NCBI GenBank assembly: GCA_024867545.1
Contig: JANFNE010000005.1
Location: forward strand, 1,364,001-1,428,000
From: Phytopythium helicoides
Taxonomy: Eukaryota > Oomycota > Peronosporomycetes > Pythiales > Pythiaceae
DNA length: 64,000 nucleotides
Direction: 5' to 3'
Below, one piece after another: positions 19,373 through 34,300 of the stretch. Every line of letters begins with the position of its first letter. Positions within the stretch are counted from its first letter, which is position 1. The notes under the pieces are model-generated. The model saw nothing but the letters and a program-made list of their open reading frames with translations, searched no databases and had not been told where the DNA came from. The position numbers and the translations under genes were made by a program.

Positions 19373-22300
19373 CTATTGCTCGGGTGAACACAGTAAGGCA
19401 ACGCCACGCAGCGTCCAATGCAGTGGTCGATGGTCTCGCGAAGCCATAACCACCGTCATGACATAAAACCTGTCTGTACGGCTGGCGTATTGGTAGCATG
19501 GAGCCTCGTATCCTCCGTAGGGTCCGTAGTCTCCTCCTGCACGAGTCTTCTTCTGTGCCCTTGTGGTTGCCGTCACATAGACGACTGGGAGTGACGCGAA
19601 TAGCTTCTTGGGCTCGGCCTCTACTAGAGAGCTTTCTGCGCGGCTCCAAGCTGCGCCATCGATCAGCAGTCCGTGAACGAGGATCCCGCCGTCTCGAGGA
19701 GCACTCTTGACTTGCTCAGGTCGCTCGTAGTCGGTCACTTCTGCGTGGAGAACAACGTCGTCGAGAGCCCACCGCTCGCTTGCGTGGTGACGCGCCACTT
19801 CTTGGGCAACCGCGGTGAGGAACCCTTGTGGGTTCATGAATCCTGCGAGCCAGAAAGTCGTTGGGCGACCGCGATCCAGCCATGATCGCAGTTGCAACCC
19901 TCGATCAGTGAGACCTGCCACCCATTGACCGAGCGTCGAAGCGCGCCACGAGATTTCGTCTCCGCTCCCGTCGCGGAACCTCCATGAGCGCGGCACTTGG
20001 CCATCGACGAGAGCATCCAGCACATTCCGAACAGAAGAAGTGGTGGACGAAGAGTTTGATGAAGAGCCACTAGAATCCGACTCACCAGCTTCGCCTGCTA
20101 GAAGTCGCTGGGCATGCTCAAGAGAGCCTCTCACGAGTTCTAACACTACTTGAAGCCGCTGAATCTCTTGTAGGAGGCAAATGTTCAGTGGTAGAGCCGG
20201 CCCACCAAGCTTTGCACGCACAATTTGTGCACATTCAACTTCCCCAAAGTCACTCGGTAGCGCTGTGAGTAACTCGCGAGCGCGCTTAAGCGCCACGTTT
20301 TCTCTTGTCTCGGCAGGTAGACTAGCACCAACTCGTTGCTGCGATGATGGGGGAGCTTGAGGCTGGTCTTTTGGCTGTGTCTCGGATATCATAGTGAGCA
20401 AAGCAGCGGCTTCGTTGTTACGGAAAGTCAAATCTGCATTCGGATGGAGCCCGAAAACTTCAGGGGAATCGACCTTTGGATATGATGCGAGAACACGCTG
20501 GATTTCCTCAACATCAGCAGCTTCCGGCACACCGTAGTGAAAAGAAGATGAGTTGTTCCCCGACGCCAGCGAACCTCCCATGATGTTAGTCCCCCCTGAA
20601 CTATTGAGGACGCTAGAATCAGGCGAGAAGAAGGCAAAGGAGCCGCTAAGAAGCGTCGGGTTGAGCCAAGCTTCGCAGTAGGCTCGGAAGAGCCGCCGAT
20701 CCATTTCGTCTGTAATTCGCCCACCGTAGTGCACCTCCGCCACCATATACTGAATTGTCGTCCACGACATGGACGAGGTGCCTCCGTAGAGATGTCGCTC
20801 CAAGAATGAGAGTGATGCACTGAGGTCACCGGCATTGAATTCATACGGAATTGCAAAGCCAAGAGCACCGAACTTGCGTCGCTCCTGAACCACCGAGTGC
20901 AAGAAGCAGAGTGCAAACAACAACGAGCGCCACGCCTGAGCTTCGACGCGTTCGAGCTTGTCTTGATCGACAATCACTGTAAATGAGCGGACCAGGCCTG
21001 CTCGAAGGCCAGCTGGAGGTTCATTTGTTGCCCGTGCGCATCGGTGAAGCAGGGAAATAGGAAAGGCGTCATGAGGCTCAGCGGTGAGGAAAATGCGAAA
21101 TTCTGGGGAGCAGTTTGTCGAGGGTGACGATGAGGACGATGCTGAACTACCCGCTGAAGCTGAAGCGTTTGTGCCGCTAGGAGTGGACGCAGTTGCGGAA
21201 CTAGATGCGATGATGGGAGCATTCGTTACACCGCTACTGATCCGCGCAAGCGTCTCCTCCAGAGTTTCAAGATACTCCAAACCCAGGTGGCAGTTTTGAA
21301 GTAGAACCCATGATCCATTCAGCATCGCAAGAGAAACTGCGCGGGCAGCGACCGCTTCTTGACCTTCGCCCATCGAAATGCAAGCCACCGTTTGTCGTTT
21401 TCGTCGTGCAAGATGCTCAACCGCCTCGGTTGGATCGGCTCCAGCAGACAACAAGAAGAGAGCTGGTATCTCGGGGGCTAAATCGGCAAACAATCCTTCA
21501 ACGGTGTCTGTCACTGGCTCTGTGTACTTGGGTCCAAGCGCCGGGAGCCTCATCACCACGCCTGAATTGATCGTCGACGTGTTAGTGCTGATTGATACCT
21601 CAATCACTTCTAGCGACTTGATGAACTCGAGTGCGGCTAGCAGCGTTCTGTCTTCTCTCAACGCGCGAACAAGGAGCAGCTTGTGAAACAGCAAATGTGC
21701 TGTCGTGGTACTCGAGTTACCAAAGACAGCGGGGTCATATTCTGGAACAGGTTGTCTCTCTGGCTCGTTGTGGTCGTACCAGCGTCGCCATGCAGCTTCA
21801 CCACGCTCTATGTCTGCTATCAATGAGCGAAATAACGGTTTGTCATTCGAGAGCTGAAGAACATTGAGCCATGCTTGCGTCGATAGCCAGCCAAACGGCT
21901 TTGGTTGGTCTGGCGAGAGCTTTCGCGCGGCTCCAGCTTTTAGCAATAGAGAAACATCACTTGACGTCACAGTGTCAGCTGCGATGAGCATTTTCAGGGC
22001 TATCATAAGTAGGAACCCGAGCTTATGTCGTTCGTATAGCCCTCGATTGACATATCGGTACACCGTGTATGTAAGAGTCTCGAGAATATTGGCAACTCTT
22101 TTGGACGCAAGCGAAGCACGCTCGGATGCGTCAATTGCTCGACGAAACAGTACTAGAAACTGGTCCAGTGAAGCTTGGTACATTGGGTTTACGGCGGTTA
22201 AGTCGACAAGTGCAAAGTACAATGCAGCTCCTCTCGTTGCCACTGGGCGATAAGCCTCCCGCTTGTCGTCAATTCCTCGCTTCATATCTTCTGCTGCTGC

Positions 22301-25300
22301 AATCTTGTCGTTCACTTCCTTCGCCTTGACCTTCGTATGGGCAAGAACCGTTACGAGTTCGACATCATCAAGTAGATTGCCGGCATCATTCGCTGATAAA
22401 CGCTCAAGCAGAAGAGCGTCGAGAGCCACAAGAGCCTTGGTGTTTGTGCTCAGTTCGTTTTGGACGCGCTGTAGTTGCTCTTCAAGTGAGCGCTGTTCTT
22501 TTTGGATTACTTGAGCTAGGAGTTGTTCTTCAAGCCCATGCTGTGTAACAGTGAAATCGACGACAACTGCGCGTGCTTGAAGCTCTGGGGAAAACACAGG
22601 TGCTGGTAGTCGTGTAACCAAGTACAGGCGGAAATCTTCATGCAGCTCCACTAGTCGGTCCAGTACACGGATAAAGGCTGTCTTGGCACGGACTACCACA
22701 TCGTGATCGAGTAGGCTATGAATAAGAGGGTCTACTCCGTCGCCACTCGACTGGCTACCAGTCGCACCGTCGACTCCGTCAATTATCAGTGCACAGCCCT
22801 CACTAACACAAAACTCGACCTGGTCACGAAGTTTCGGCGACGTCGCTGGGACAATGCCAAAGGTGGGTAGTCTATCACCTTCCCGGCGCATGACCCAAGC
22901 GACAGCTTGTCCTTGAGGGTCTATCAGTAGTGGATATCGGGTTGGTGTTTGAGGTGACGTTAAGAGTTGAGTGGGGGCTGAGGTTGAAACTCCTGTTGGT
23001 GGCGGCGCTAGAGATGCTGAGCTGCCGCTGCTTTCGCTATTCGAACTGAATGCACTTGCTGTATTTAATGCGTTGATATTCTTGCCATCTGGGGCAGTCA
23101 TTCCTGTGGCTCTCGCCACAAGAATTCCATTTTGGATTGATAGCGGATCTGTCGGCAGACCCTGGAGGCTCCAGTCGCTAAGTGTAGCTAGGTCAACGAG
23201 GAAAGATTCCAAAGCAAATGAGGGTGAGAGAGGTACGCTTCGCTTTGTAAGCTCTTGCGGGACTCGTTGTTGAACGAGTTTGGTGCGGAAGTCACGGTTA
23301 AAAGCGCCAGCATAACTCAAAAAGGCAGCGGCCACGGCACAATCCCCTACTAAGTGGATCTTTCGTTCCACAAATCGATTGGAGTCATCAGTCCATCGAG
23401 CTCGCTCACCTGCAAGCCCACCAATCAGTGCTGTTGCCTGCTCCATCTTCTTTCGAGTCGCGGCAGCATATGCTTCAACTCTTGCCTTTTCTTCCATTTG
23501 CGCTTGGAATGCATCCTGAAGACGTGTAAGCACTCCTTGGCACTGCGCAAGCTTTTGCTCGGACGCTGCAAGGCTCGCCTGGGCGGCCTCAAATTTGCCT
23601 TCGGCAATCCGAAGTGCCTCAAGTTTGGGCTTGACGACTTTCGACGCTTCGTGATACCTTGTCATTGCCTGTACCCAGCAAAAGAGGCCTTCAGCAGCTC
23701 GAGATGCATTTCTGGCCGCCGGAGCTGAGAACCCTTCAAGCTCTAAGTATGGCTGCATGAGCTCCACAGTTTCATCGTTGATATTATCTTTTTCATACTT
23801 GGAGAAGTGGAAAACGTTCTGCAAGAAGCGTGTGTCGGCAAGCATGCCCGACTTGACAACTTGGAACGAATCCAAGATAAAGTCATGTGTGACTTGTGAT
23901 CGCTTGTCTTTTGATCCTGCAGCACCGACGACACTCAATGTGATCTGAGCTCGCTCAACCTTGAGCATTGGGGCCATTTGGAGTATTGCAACGCAGTCGA
24001 AAATCAATTTGATGATATCACCAGGCTTTGCAAGCTTTTTGAGCTCGTTGAGATCATTAGGCTTGATACTGCTGACCGCTCGCTCGGCCTCATCCAAGAA
24101 AGGTTGAGCTCGTGCAAGATCCTCTTCCGCAGCACTCTTTTCTTTTCCGATCTCTGTTGCCTCTGCTAGACACTGCTCCTTAATTCGCTCAACGAGATCA
24201 CTTTCTTTCTTTGCCTCGAGTGACTTGATCTGTAGGTTCTCAAGCATCTTGGTAGTGGCAGCTTCTGCCGTTGCAAGTTTGGCTTCTTCATCTTTTAGAA
24301 CAAGCTTCATGCGTTCAACGTCTTGGGCTCCCTGTGTGAGTTTTTGAAGGCCAATATTGATAGAGCTCTCGCTTCGCGCAATCTCTTGCAGCTTGTCATT
24401 GTAGAGCGCGCGGTAAGTAGCCAAGAAACTAAGGAAGGACCGTGGTGTCTGAAACACCTTTCGCTTCATTTGTATGAAATATTCGTCACTTAGTGATTCG
24501 ACACTGAGGTGGATGCGAGCCATTTGGGCCATGATTGCTTCTTTCACAGGATCTGCAGTTGACAATGTGCCGACTGTTACTAGCGGTAAGTCACTCAAGT
24601 ACGCACGACTGACGGCAATTAAAGCATCCTCTGGCCACGGCAAAAACCAGTCAATAGTACAACCTGCAACAAGATGAGGGTATTCACGACACAGTGGCGC
24701 AAAACGTGCACTGACGGGGGATAGACACAGAACGACATGCAAATTCGCTCGCGCACGATCGAAGAAGTAGCGGACGAGGTGCTCAAGGGAGTAGTCGTTA
24801 CTTCCTCCAGTATATAGTCCACTCGCCTTGTCTTTCGCTATTGAACCGCGTAATTCTCCAACCATCGCAGCAAGTTCATCGCGTGGAAACAGCCCAGGGA
24901 GCTCACCACTGCCTGCCAAGAGCGAATTGATGTGCTCTAAGAAGCTGTCATCCTTGATCTCGGCTTCAGTCAGTAGGAAGGTGACACCACGACCAACTTG
25001 CCCGGCAGTCTTAAAAAGGGAGCGCAAGTCGTCAAGAAACGCCGCAAGGTTGTAACCTTTCGTGGCTGCGATCTGAAAGAGTTGGTGGCCTTCAAGCATG
25101 CTAGCCAGCCGCGCAAGCGATTGTTTCCCTGATCCGCCTACGCCTACCAGCATCATATTGCTCTGCGGCATGCCCAACACGCGAGAGATGCGCACAAGAT
25201 GCGAAAGCGCTTCATCAAAAAGAATTAAAGATGGGGTAGTTGCCGCCCGTCCGTTTGAGCCCGACGCATTTGACGCACCCGACGAATTAGAGCCTGATCC

Positions 25301-28300
25301 GCCTTCCTTAGCAATACGCTGATGTTGGCTCAGTAGATGCTCAACTCTAGTGCGCAGCTCAGTAACACTTGGAGCTGGTTCATAGTATCGTGGAGCCTCT
25401 TTGACGACTTCACCGTACTCGTCGACCTCTGCATCACGAAGAAAATCAACAAAGAGTACCATTGCATTCGCGACACTTGGGTCAGCGTGGTGCGAATGAT
25501 GATGGTCGGCCCCGCTACCTTTCTCTTTCACTGGTGGCGGCGGCTTAAGCAGGGTTGAATCGGACACCAGTGTCAACTCCTCCTGGAAGCGCCGCTTGTC
25601 GTCGAGGGAAATGAGACGGTCTGCAAACACGCGTTCGCACTCGTGTTTCCAAAGTTTTACAAGTGCACGCTCTGCTGACAGACTTTCGATCGGGGCTCGC
25701 AATATTCCTTGGAAGCACCTGCTCAACTCTCGCATGTTGAATACGTAATGAAACTTTTGGGGTGTAGGGAGCATGGATCGCCGCATCCAGTCCCAAAGCT
25801 GTACTGATGCGGCTGCAAGCTTTCCTGCTACGTCTGCGATTGTTTTTCGGGCCATTGCAGTAACTTGAGGAGTAGGTGAGGCTGCACTTGGCCCAGTCGA
25901 AGCAGCATGGGTGCTACTCGACACTGATTCAAACAGTTCTGCAAACCGCCAGCGCACCAGCTGGCCGTAAATGGTCTCAACGACGTCAGGGTGTCGGCGG
26001 TAACACATTGAGTACCATGAAGTGTCGCTTGAGGCGGCTTGGGATATCTTGCATTCTACCTGGCTTGCTGCCAGATCCTGAAGCCTTCCCACTAACGCCA
26101 CTTCCACGTGGTGCATGGCGCATTGCAGCTACGAATCGCAAATCCTCGAGAGATTTTAGATCACCCCGCTTATCTTTATCAAGGAAGCACAGCGTGCCAG
26201 TTTCCACGATCTGCCTTGCCACTTCGAGGGTGGGCTGGTCACCCCATGTGTTTCGTGCAGGGTAAAGCTAGATCATCTAGGAAAAAAGTTAGTTTCTTGC
26301 CATTTGCCGGGCCAAATGTCTTGCCTCCCCGTTTATCGAGCTCGCCTTCAATCGTCGCCTGGAATCCTCCAGGACTACTTGAACCCGAGAAAATTATCGT
26401 TTTACTCACTACCTCTTCGCTGTTACCACTGCAGTTGGAATTGAGGAAAAGGTGCGCGAGTGTCGATTTGCCGGTTCCAATTTCTCCTACCAGGAGTACC
26501 GGATGTCGATTTGAGTGTAATCGCTCCATCAAGTATAGCGCACGCGCCTGTATCAGTTGTCGGAACTACTACATGAGCCATGTTAATGTTCTCAAGTTTC
26601 ATCATAGCTTGCACTGAGGCAATGATCGATGCTGGACCGTCGTTACTGTGGCTGTGGCTGGAGTCAAGCGACCACCTCTCCCACTCAAGTGTTCGAGTGA
26701 TGCAAGAAATGGTCAAAGATAGTAGACCCACTATGCACTGGGGTCGTCTCGGTGCTTGGCATCCAAGCTCCCATTGCGTTACTTCCGCCTCCTGTGGCAG
26801 TAAGTGTTGATGCTAATGCCTCGCCTGCCTTTGCACTCAGATATTCGTGAAGTTTCCTTCTATCCTCCAAATCGAGCACACCACCAATTGCCCAAGCTAT
26901 TGAGAATACAAACAGACGCGAGAGCTCAAGCTCTAAATCACTGTCGCTTCGCTCAGCTCACAACAGGCCAGTAAACTCTGCAGGAGGTTGAGACACGATT
27001 GAACGAGTGCTACGCGCGGAGCGAACACCACGGGTCGACAATGCTGCACCAGAAACTCGAATAGATGACCAATATTGTCTCCTCCAGCACCGCCGTCTCG
27101 AGGGACTGGGATTATCAGCTCCACTACACGAGCCAATAAGCACCCGGACACACTTGCTAAGTGCTTCACGCTGAGTTTCAGGTCGCCCGAGGAGCCACCC
27201 TTGTGCAACTGGCTCCCAGTCAAGGTCCGTGTCGCTCACATAGATAATTCCTGCACGAGAGACAGTTGCAGGTGACGCATTACGTAGATCCTCGACCTCG
27301 AATAGAAGCTTGCAATTGTCTGTCATGGGCAAACGATCTCCATTCGCTAGTGTCAAGATTTTGTTGTCGTCCAGAACGGTGTTTAGATTCTCAATCCAGA
27401 CTGCATCAACCGGTCCATCACAAACAATCCATGCCACATCTTTGCGGGAGCGATCATTGAACTTTGCCCACATGGCAGCAAATACACCGTCAACCCACTC
27501 GCCGGACAGCTTGTCGGTCTCCCCAAACATCTCCTCAGCTCGGATTGCTTTCGGATTCATTCGTACTTGTCGATGCGGAGTCTTTGTGTGTGCACTGAGT
27601 GATGTCTGTAGAGTTCGGCAGATCTCTGACTTCCCGGCCCCAGCAGGGCCAACGAGCATTATACCGTGGCGAACGAGTAGCGTCTCGAGAAGCTGAAGCA
27701 CTTTTGATGTCCATGTAGGACGTGCGACACGGTTGTTTTTGCTAAGTGTATCACTAATGACTCGCTTGATGTCGCTATGCTTGTTGCCCGATCCACTCGA
27801 GTCAACAACACCAGGAAAAATGTCGCGCAACATGGACAAGAAAATGGGTATGTCTGGCGCCACGAGTTTCGACAAGTTCATATCTCTCAGCGTAGTCATG
27901 AGCAGTACTTCTTCGTTTGCGAGTAGATTCGCTCGCTTTGTGGCACCAGCAGTTCGAAGAACAGAGAGGATATTACGCAAACCAAAATCGTAGTGCCTCT
28001 GCTTCGATAACTGCTCTTCGCACACACCGTATAGCGTCTTGAATTTTCGTGCGAGCTCGGCAAACGAGTCGTATCCCACCGCACACAATCTTACCTTGAT
28101 GATAATCTCTCTGTCCGGAACCATCATTGACACTCCTCGGAACAGGGCTTTGAGGTTCTCAGGCAGCTCTTGGCGGCCCTGATACCCTGGATTCATAGTG
28201 ATAAAGTATCCTACATCGGGATGAAGCGCAATAGGCGCTGGGTCTCCTGGGAAGGAGAATGTTGAAGCTGCTAAACGCCTAGCGTTTGTGATAGCAAGGA

Positions 28301-31300
28301 CTTGTTGGGCCACAACTGAAAGCACAGGTAGCTCGATACGGTTAAACTCGTCAAAACAGCCCCATAGTCCACCTTGGCATAGCCCTTTGAAGATTTTGGC
28401 CATATCCGAGAACCGCTGCTGGTCCGTACAGTTAGTGACGATCACAAACACACCAAGACTACGGCCTAGATCTTTGACCTGTCTCAGTCTTTCCAGTTCC
28501 AGCAGGTCCAGCGGGTGCTCCGCCAAGATGCATTCCCAGTGCTTGTGATAGCGTAATATATGCTCGATCAGTGAGAGGAGTGATTACAAGTCGTTCCTTG
28601 CAGCCGAGGTACTCGAACGCGTACTTAAAGTCAATGTCACCAATTGAAATGATGCAAGCATCAGGTCCAACGAGGTCGTAGGCACCGTTTGCACTGTTTG
28701 CAGGTCTCCAGTAGAACCGAGCCTGCTTGAGCCACTCAAAATCGTTGCCATCGACCAATTTCTTCTCTTTGTACAGCCGGCAGAGCTCTAGGAACACATC
28801 TCGTTGATGAACTTGGATCGTAATAAGTGTTTCTACTTTAGTTCGCGCAAGCTTTGAGCCTAGGTCAGTCAGACACCACGAAGAAAGCTCTGACAGCATT
28901 GTTCCATGACGCTTTGACGTTTGGGACATTACCCCCTTCGTTGTTCGGCACTTTTGTAGTGCTTCTTGACACTCAGCTGTCCAGCTAAGCTGAATACCAA
29001 GAAGCGCGAACTGGGCACAAAAGCGTGATACAAAGTCACGCACAGAGCTCATACCAGCGCTACTCTCAGCTGCTGCTTGGCGACAAATACCCTTCAGTGT
29101 GACGCGCATCTCTCTTTCCAGGGCTCGCAGCCAATCCTCAATGTTTCCGTCTGCTACAACTCCGGTAGCTAGAGGAATGATCTCGTCAACGTCTTTGCCG
29201 CCTGAAGATCCACCTCCGATCCGTGATTTGATCTGGATAATTCGACGCTTGTCAGCTGAGTCATGCACGACCTCATCCACACTGTCGAAGATCTTTTCGT
29301 AGTATTGCTGAACAGCCATTGGGTCGGAGCACCCTCGAGAGAGAATAAGGAGCAGTAAGGGGTTGGAGACGAAGTAGAATCGTGGGAACTTGCGACGCTT
29401 CTGCTCTAAATATCCCTCGAGAGACTTTTGACACTTTTCAAGCTCGCTGAATAGCATCGGTAACGTACTCCTGAGTAATTCGTTCGCGCAGCATGCGACG
29501 ACAAGGCCAAGCTCAGAGGCGCGGGTCATGACTTTCTGCCAATCTTTGTCGATCTTGGCAAATTTCTTGGCCTCGAGCGGCATTTGCTTTGCAATGTCAC
29601 CTCCAGTAAACACGGACTCGAGGGACATCCACAGCGTCTGCACCTTCACCCAACGCTCCAGGACATCTGCAGTCTCTGAGAGTTGAGCCAATTTGCTTTG
29701 TACGCTTTCTTTGAAGAACACAACGTGCCGCATACTGAGCATCGCTTGGAGTTGCAACTGACTCTCTTCCAAATCCTCAATTACTTGGCCGTAGCCCTTG
29801 AGTACTGGCACGCCACGAGCTCTCCACTCGCCGAACTCAAAAGCAGTCCCTGCCCACCGCTCTTTGATGTCTCGAATCTTGGTTTCAATCTGAAGCTGTT
29901 TTTGTGCACTTTCGCAAACGTATTCGACATCATCCTTAAACGTCAATAGCCGCGCGTTAAGCACATCTCTAAACGAGAAGGCATCACTGTCATAAGCCAC
30001 AAGTGAGCACGGTGCACCCGAGCCGCTAGTGCTGCAAACCTGAACGAGCTCATCCCAATGTCGTGGCTTGATGGCTTCACGGCAAAGCTCCCGCATCAGC
30101 GGCAACACATCAACAAAGTCGCTGATGTCTTTTCGAAGAATGTGATACGCCTCCCATTCACTCAACTTTTTCGGCAATTTCTTGCAGCGAGCATCAAAAG
30201 CAGCAAATGTGTCGCTCATTCTTTGAATACTGGCGCTAACTTGTGACCATGGTAGGGCTTGGAACTCAGTCAGCGCAGTCGCGACGTCCATGTAGAGGCC
30301 ATAAAGTTGATCCAGCAGTGCTAACTCTTTCTTAGTTCGAATGAGCTCAGGATATTCGGTGGGCCCGCATCCCAAATAGCTCTTCACCCGCGCTATAGAC
30401 TTCTAACTTCCGTTCCCGCGTGATAAGAAGGTCCTTGAACCGCTTTAGTCGAGCAACAGCCTCAGCAGGAGCGATGCCTGATACCATAGGTCCGTTCGAG
30501 CAATAGTCGGCTCGAAACTGCGCAACATCTGCCTGGAATTCACGGACATCCTTGATGAGCTGCTTTTTGAAGGTGCCCTGTACTTCCGAGAGGTTGTCAG
30601 TCACTTCTTCAGCATAGTCAACAAGTCGTCTCCATGACGACCGAATCACGCTCTTCTGGTCCATTTCGTCTTTGTCCATGTATCCGCCTGGAGAAAGTGC
30701 TCCAGCATATCATACATGTCCAAGATTGGAGCGATCTCCATCTCGATAGCTGACTCCCGCTCTCGAACCTCTCGCAGTACACCCATGACAAATCGCAACG
30801 CATCAAGAGATTCGACTGGGGCGCTGAGCTTAAGTGTTGTCACGCGAATGTACTCGGTTAGTGCTGAGAGCGCAGATCGTGCTGACTGTGGACACGATCA
30901 GAATACTGAACCTTCCACTGTCGACACTCGTTACGCAGTTGAAGCTTAAGATTCTTTGTATTGAGAGACAACACTGCAATATTGTGTACTGGTGCTAGGT
31001 GCAGGATCTCTGCCTCCACCGCCATGAAGTGCCGTAGCTCGTGCTCAAAGTCCTGGATAAGGGGATTGCGCTTCATGAACTGGCTGTACCGAAACTCCAT
31101 GTCCTCTTTCCAAAGCCAGTCATACTTTTTGAACGTCGCCAGGTACTCGTGCACTTGGTTCTTGGTACCATGGAGTGCTCCTGTTAACAGGATAGCCACT
31201 TTGATAATCTCTGTATCGCACCCAAGCTTTTCAAAAAGTGAGGTGCGCGCAGACTCAGGGAAAATATTCTGTTGACCCCATTCGTAAAGACTCTTAGAAC

Positions 31301-34300
31301 ACTTGAGAACTGCGACGGCGGAGCGGTTGATTGCTCGCTGAATATCATCGAGAGATGGGCTTAGTCGGACTGATGGCACTGAAAGCTGAACATCAACCTC
31401 AAAAAATGGGCGTTCAAGAAACAAGAATCCAGTGCCAGCCTTGGAGCAAACCCGTTTCTTGATCGCATCGAGAGATGTCTTGGTCGAGTTGACCAGCGCG
31501 CGGTAGAATAGGTTTCGGTAGTAGGATCTAAAAGTGTTCATCGCATCAACATCACATGCTACAGTTCGTCGTGGCTGTTGCTGCTGCTGCTGTTGTTGCT
31601 GCTGCTGCTGCTGAGTGCTTGCCGTCGGAGAGGACGAACCGGATGCGGTAACAGCTACTGCTGCGGTTGTACTACCTATACCATCGATTGTGTAATCGCA
31701 CAACAATCGAAGTACATCTTCCACTGCGTTCTCAATTTCAACATTCTTCGCGCCAAGCAGCAGTGTCACAGTCGCTACATGCTTTTTCTTGTAGCCGCAC
31801 AAAGTCGTCGAGTGCAAATGACTGATCTGTTGGAAGATTTACTAATGAGCCCGTGCAACAACCTTGAGATTCTTCTCAATCCGATTTTCAATCGCATCCA
31901 AAACGTTATTGATAAGTTCTTCAAGTCGCTGCAGACCCGCGTGCACCTGGGTTGTGTATGCATCTATGTTCATGCTGGTCCACGTCAGCGTCACAAGTCC
32001 TGGTCGTAGACGATGCTGCAGATCTTCAAGGTGTGGTACGAGTAATTTCTCTGCGACTGGAATAATCTTGCCCAGCACGCGGTCGTACTCTTTGAGCGTG
32101 TAAGTCAGATCATTGTAGTACATTTTGAATTTGTCTTCCTGCAACATGACGATACGTGCATTTTCGGGTACCTCGATACCCATCCGATCCAGACACCGAG
32201 CTTCACGGATGAGCTGCAGAATTGCTTTGTCGAAATTCACGTAGAGCTTGCCTAGTTTCTGGGTGCCGAATTATGAGTGTCGCATGGAGCCCAGCTTTAG
32301 CAGTCTCGACTGACCGACACCAAGCTTCGTACCACAAGTACTCGAAAGCTACGAGCGTGCGCGCAACTTTGTTGTATGTTTTGATGATCTTCTTGGAATC
32401 TTTTGTGGAGAGAACAGTTGGGTTGCTCTCAAATTTGCGCATGGGTTCCTCAATGCGACGCAACAAGTGTCGGGACCAAAGAATGTTACCTGCCACAGGT
32501 GGAAGGTTGCGAGCAACTGGTGGGTCGTGGCGGCATTTCTCGTACAAGTCTTGCACGTTGGTGAGATCAAGTCCATAGTTGTGGAAGATGACGGTGAACT
32601 TGGAATCAAGATCGCTACGGAGTGACTCTCGCTGCAAAATGGATTGGAACTGCTTGAGAAGCAACAAGGACTGCTCGATGCTGGTGATACTGTCAAAGCT
32701 AACATTGATGAATTGCTGTAGCGACGCCTCAAGGTCCGCGATTTGGATGTTAAACTCGACGTAGTCTCGGTCAAACTTGTTGTTGTGATAATCAAGAAGG
32801 TCGTGTTTGTTGCTGGCGCGAAACTCGCTGATGATTGTGTTGAAGGATGCAAGTAGTGTGTCCATCCCCTCTAACGCGTGCTGCGCAAGCGCGCGAAACT
32901 GGTGGATCGTGCTGAACATGTCGATCAGTTTGACTACTCGACGACAAAACAAATCAAACTTGCCGAAGATTTGCGTCTCGCTAAAGTCGAATTGCTTCCC
33001 TTTCGGCATCGTTAACAATTTATCCTTTGTCAGTCGGTACTGCTCTTGGTACGCTTCGTTGAGCTTGAGGCATGCCTCGAGTGCCTGCAAAAGATCTTCT
33101 GGATCTTGTGCCCATATCGACTCTGCAGGTGCATCTTTTGGTACGATGCTATACTTACACAGTGTGATCATTTGGTTCGTGATCTTCATGAAGAGCTTGG
33201 TCATGCGCTCGGTTGTGTTGTAGTATCGCGCGATTGTGTGGACCATCTTGACAGCGTTCATGAGTGCTGGCAGCGCATCAATCACTGTCGCAGGCGTACC
33301 ACTATAGAGCGGCTCGATAAACCGCTCGAGCGTCGCGAGGTACTTGACGTTATCTTTTGCCTCGTTGGATGCCTCTGTGATGTTGGTATCGATCTGCTTC
33401 CACTGCCGCAGTAACGCTGTTACTCCCAGGCGATCTGCGGCAGACGAACTATCACCCTGTTGTAGCTTGGACACGACGTTCAATACGCCTGTAACCATCT
33501 TGCATTCCTTGGTTTTTAGCTGCTCGGTGATCCCCATTAGTCGCTGCAGTCGACGCTTCCAATACTCAAGCTCGGTGTCCGGTCCCGGACTCGTGAGACT
33601 CCCACCGCATCTGGTCGTTGTCCTCTAAGTACGCCTCCGTTTGCTTGCACCACTCACGCATGAGCTCGGAAAAATGCACGACGGCACTGTCGTCTGTGGA
33701 CAGTCGCGAGAGGCTACGAGTGTCGGACGGATCGTAGCGCTTGTCAGGTTTGCGCAGGTCAAGTCCCGTACTCATGGCCTTGAGATTCTCTTGCACGTCG
33801 GTCACGAAGAGTTTGAGCCCATGTAGGAACTCGGTGCGCCCATCCGTGTCGGCCTGACCCCACTCACCGTTCGGGTCATCGTCACGCTCTGCCGTGAGAA
33901 GCAATGGAGCGTATAGCTGCGACAGCGTCGTCTCGAGCGAGAGCAGCGCCTGATGAGTCGAGCACGCCGAAGGTCAGTCGGTGGTCGTTCGCGATTGCTG
34001 GGTCGACCTCTCCCCCATTCGCGTACGCTGTTGGCGTCGACGCTCGCTGGACATCCGTCTCTGGTACTGTTTCGGCAGTGGCGTCTGGAGATGGCGTGTC
34101 TGGCCCGCTGTCACCGTCGTGCGGAGATTCGTTGGGCGGAACCTTGGCGAAGAAGAGCGCGCGCCCTCTGAACGCGTCGTCGAGCCCGTCGGCTATGAAG
34201 AGCTCCTTCCTGTCCGGGGCTGCGCCAGCAGATGGCGCTGCGGCATCCGAGTCTCCCCGCGCCTGGAAGTAGAAGAAGACGGTGGACGGTCCGTCGGCGC

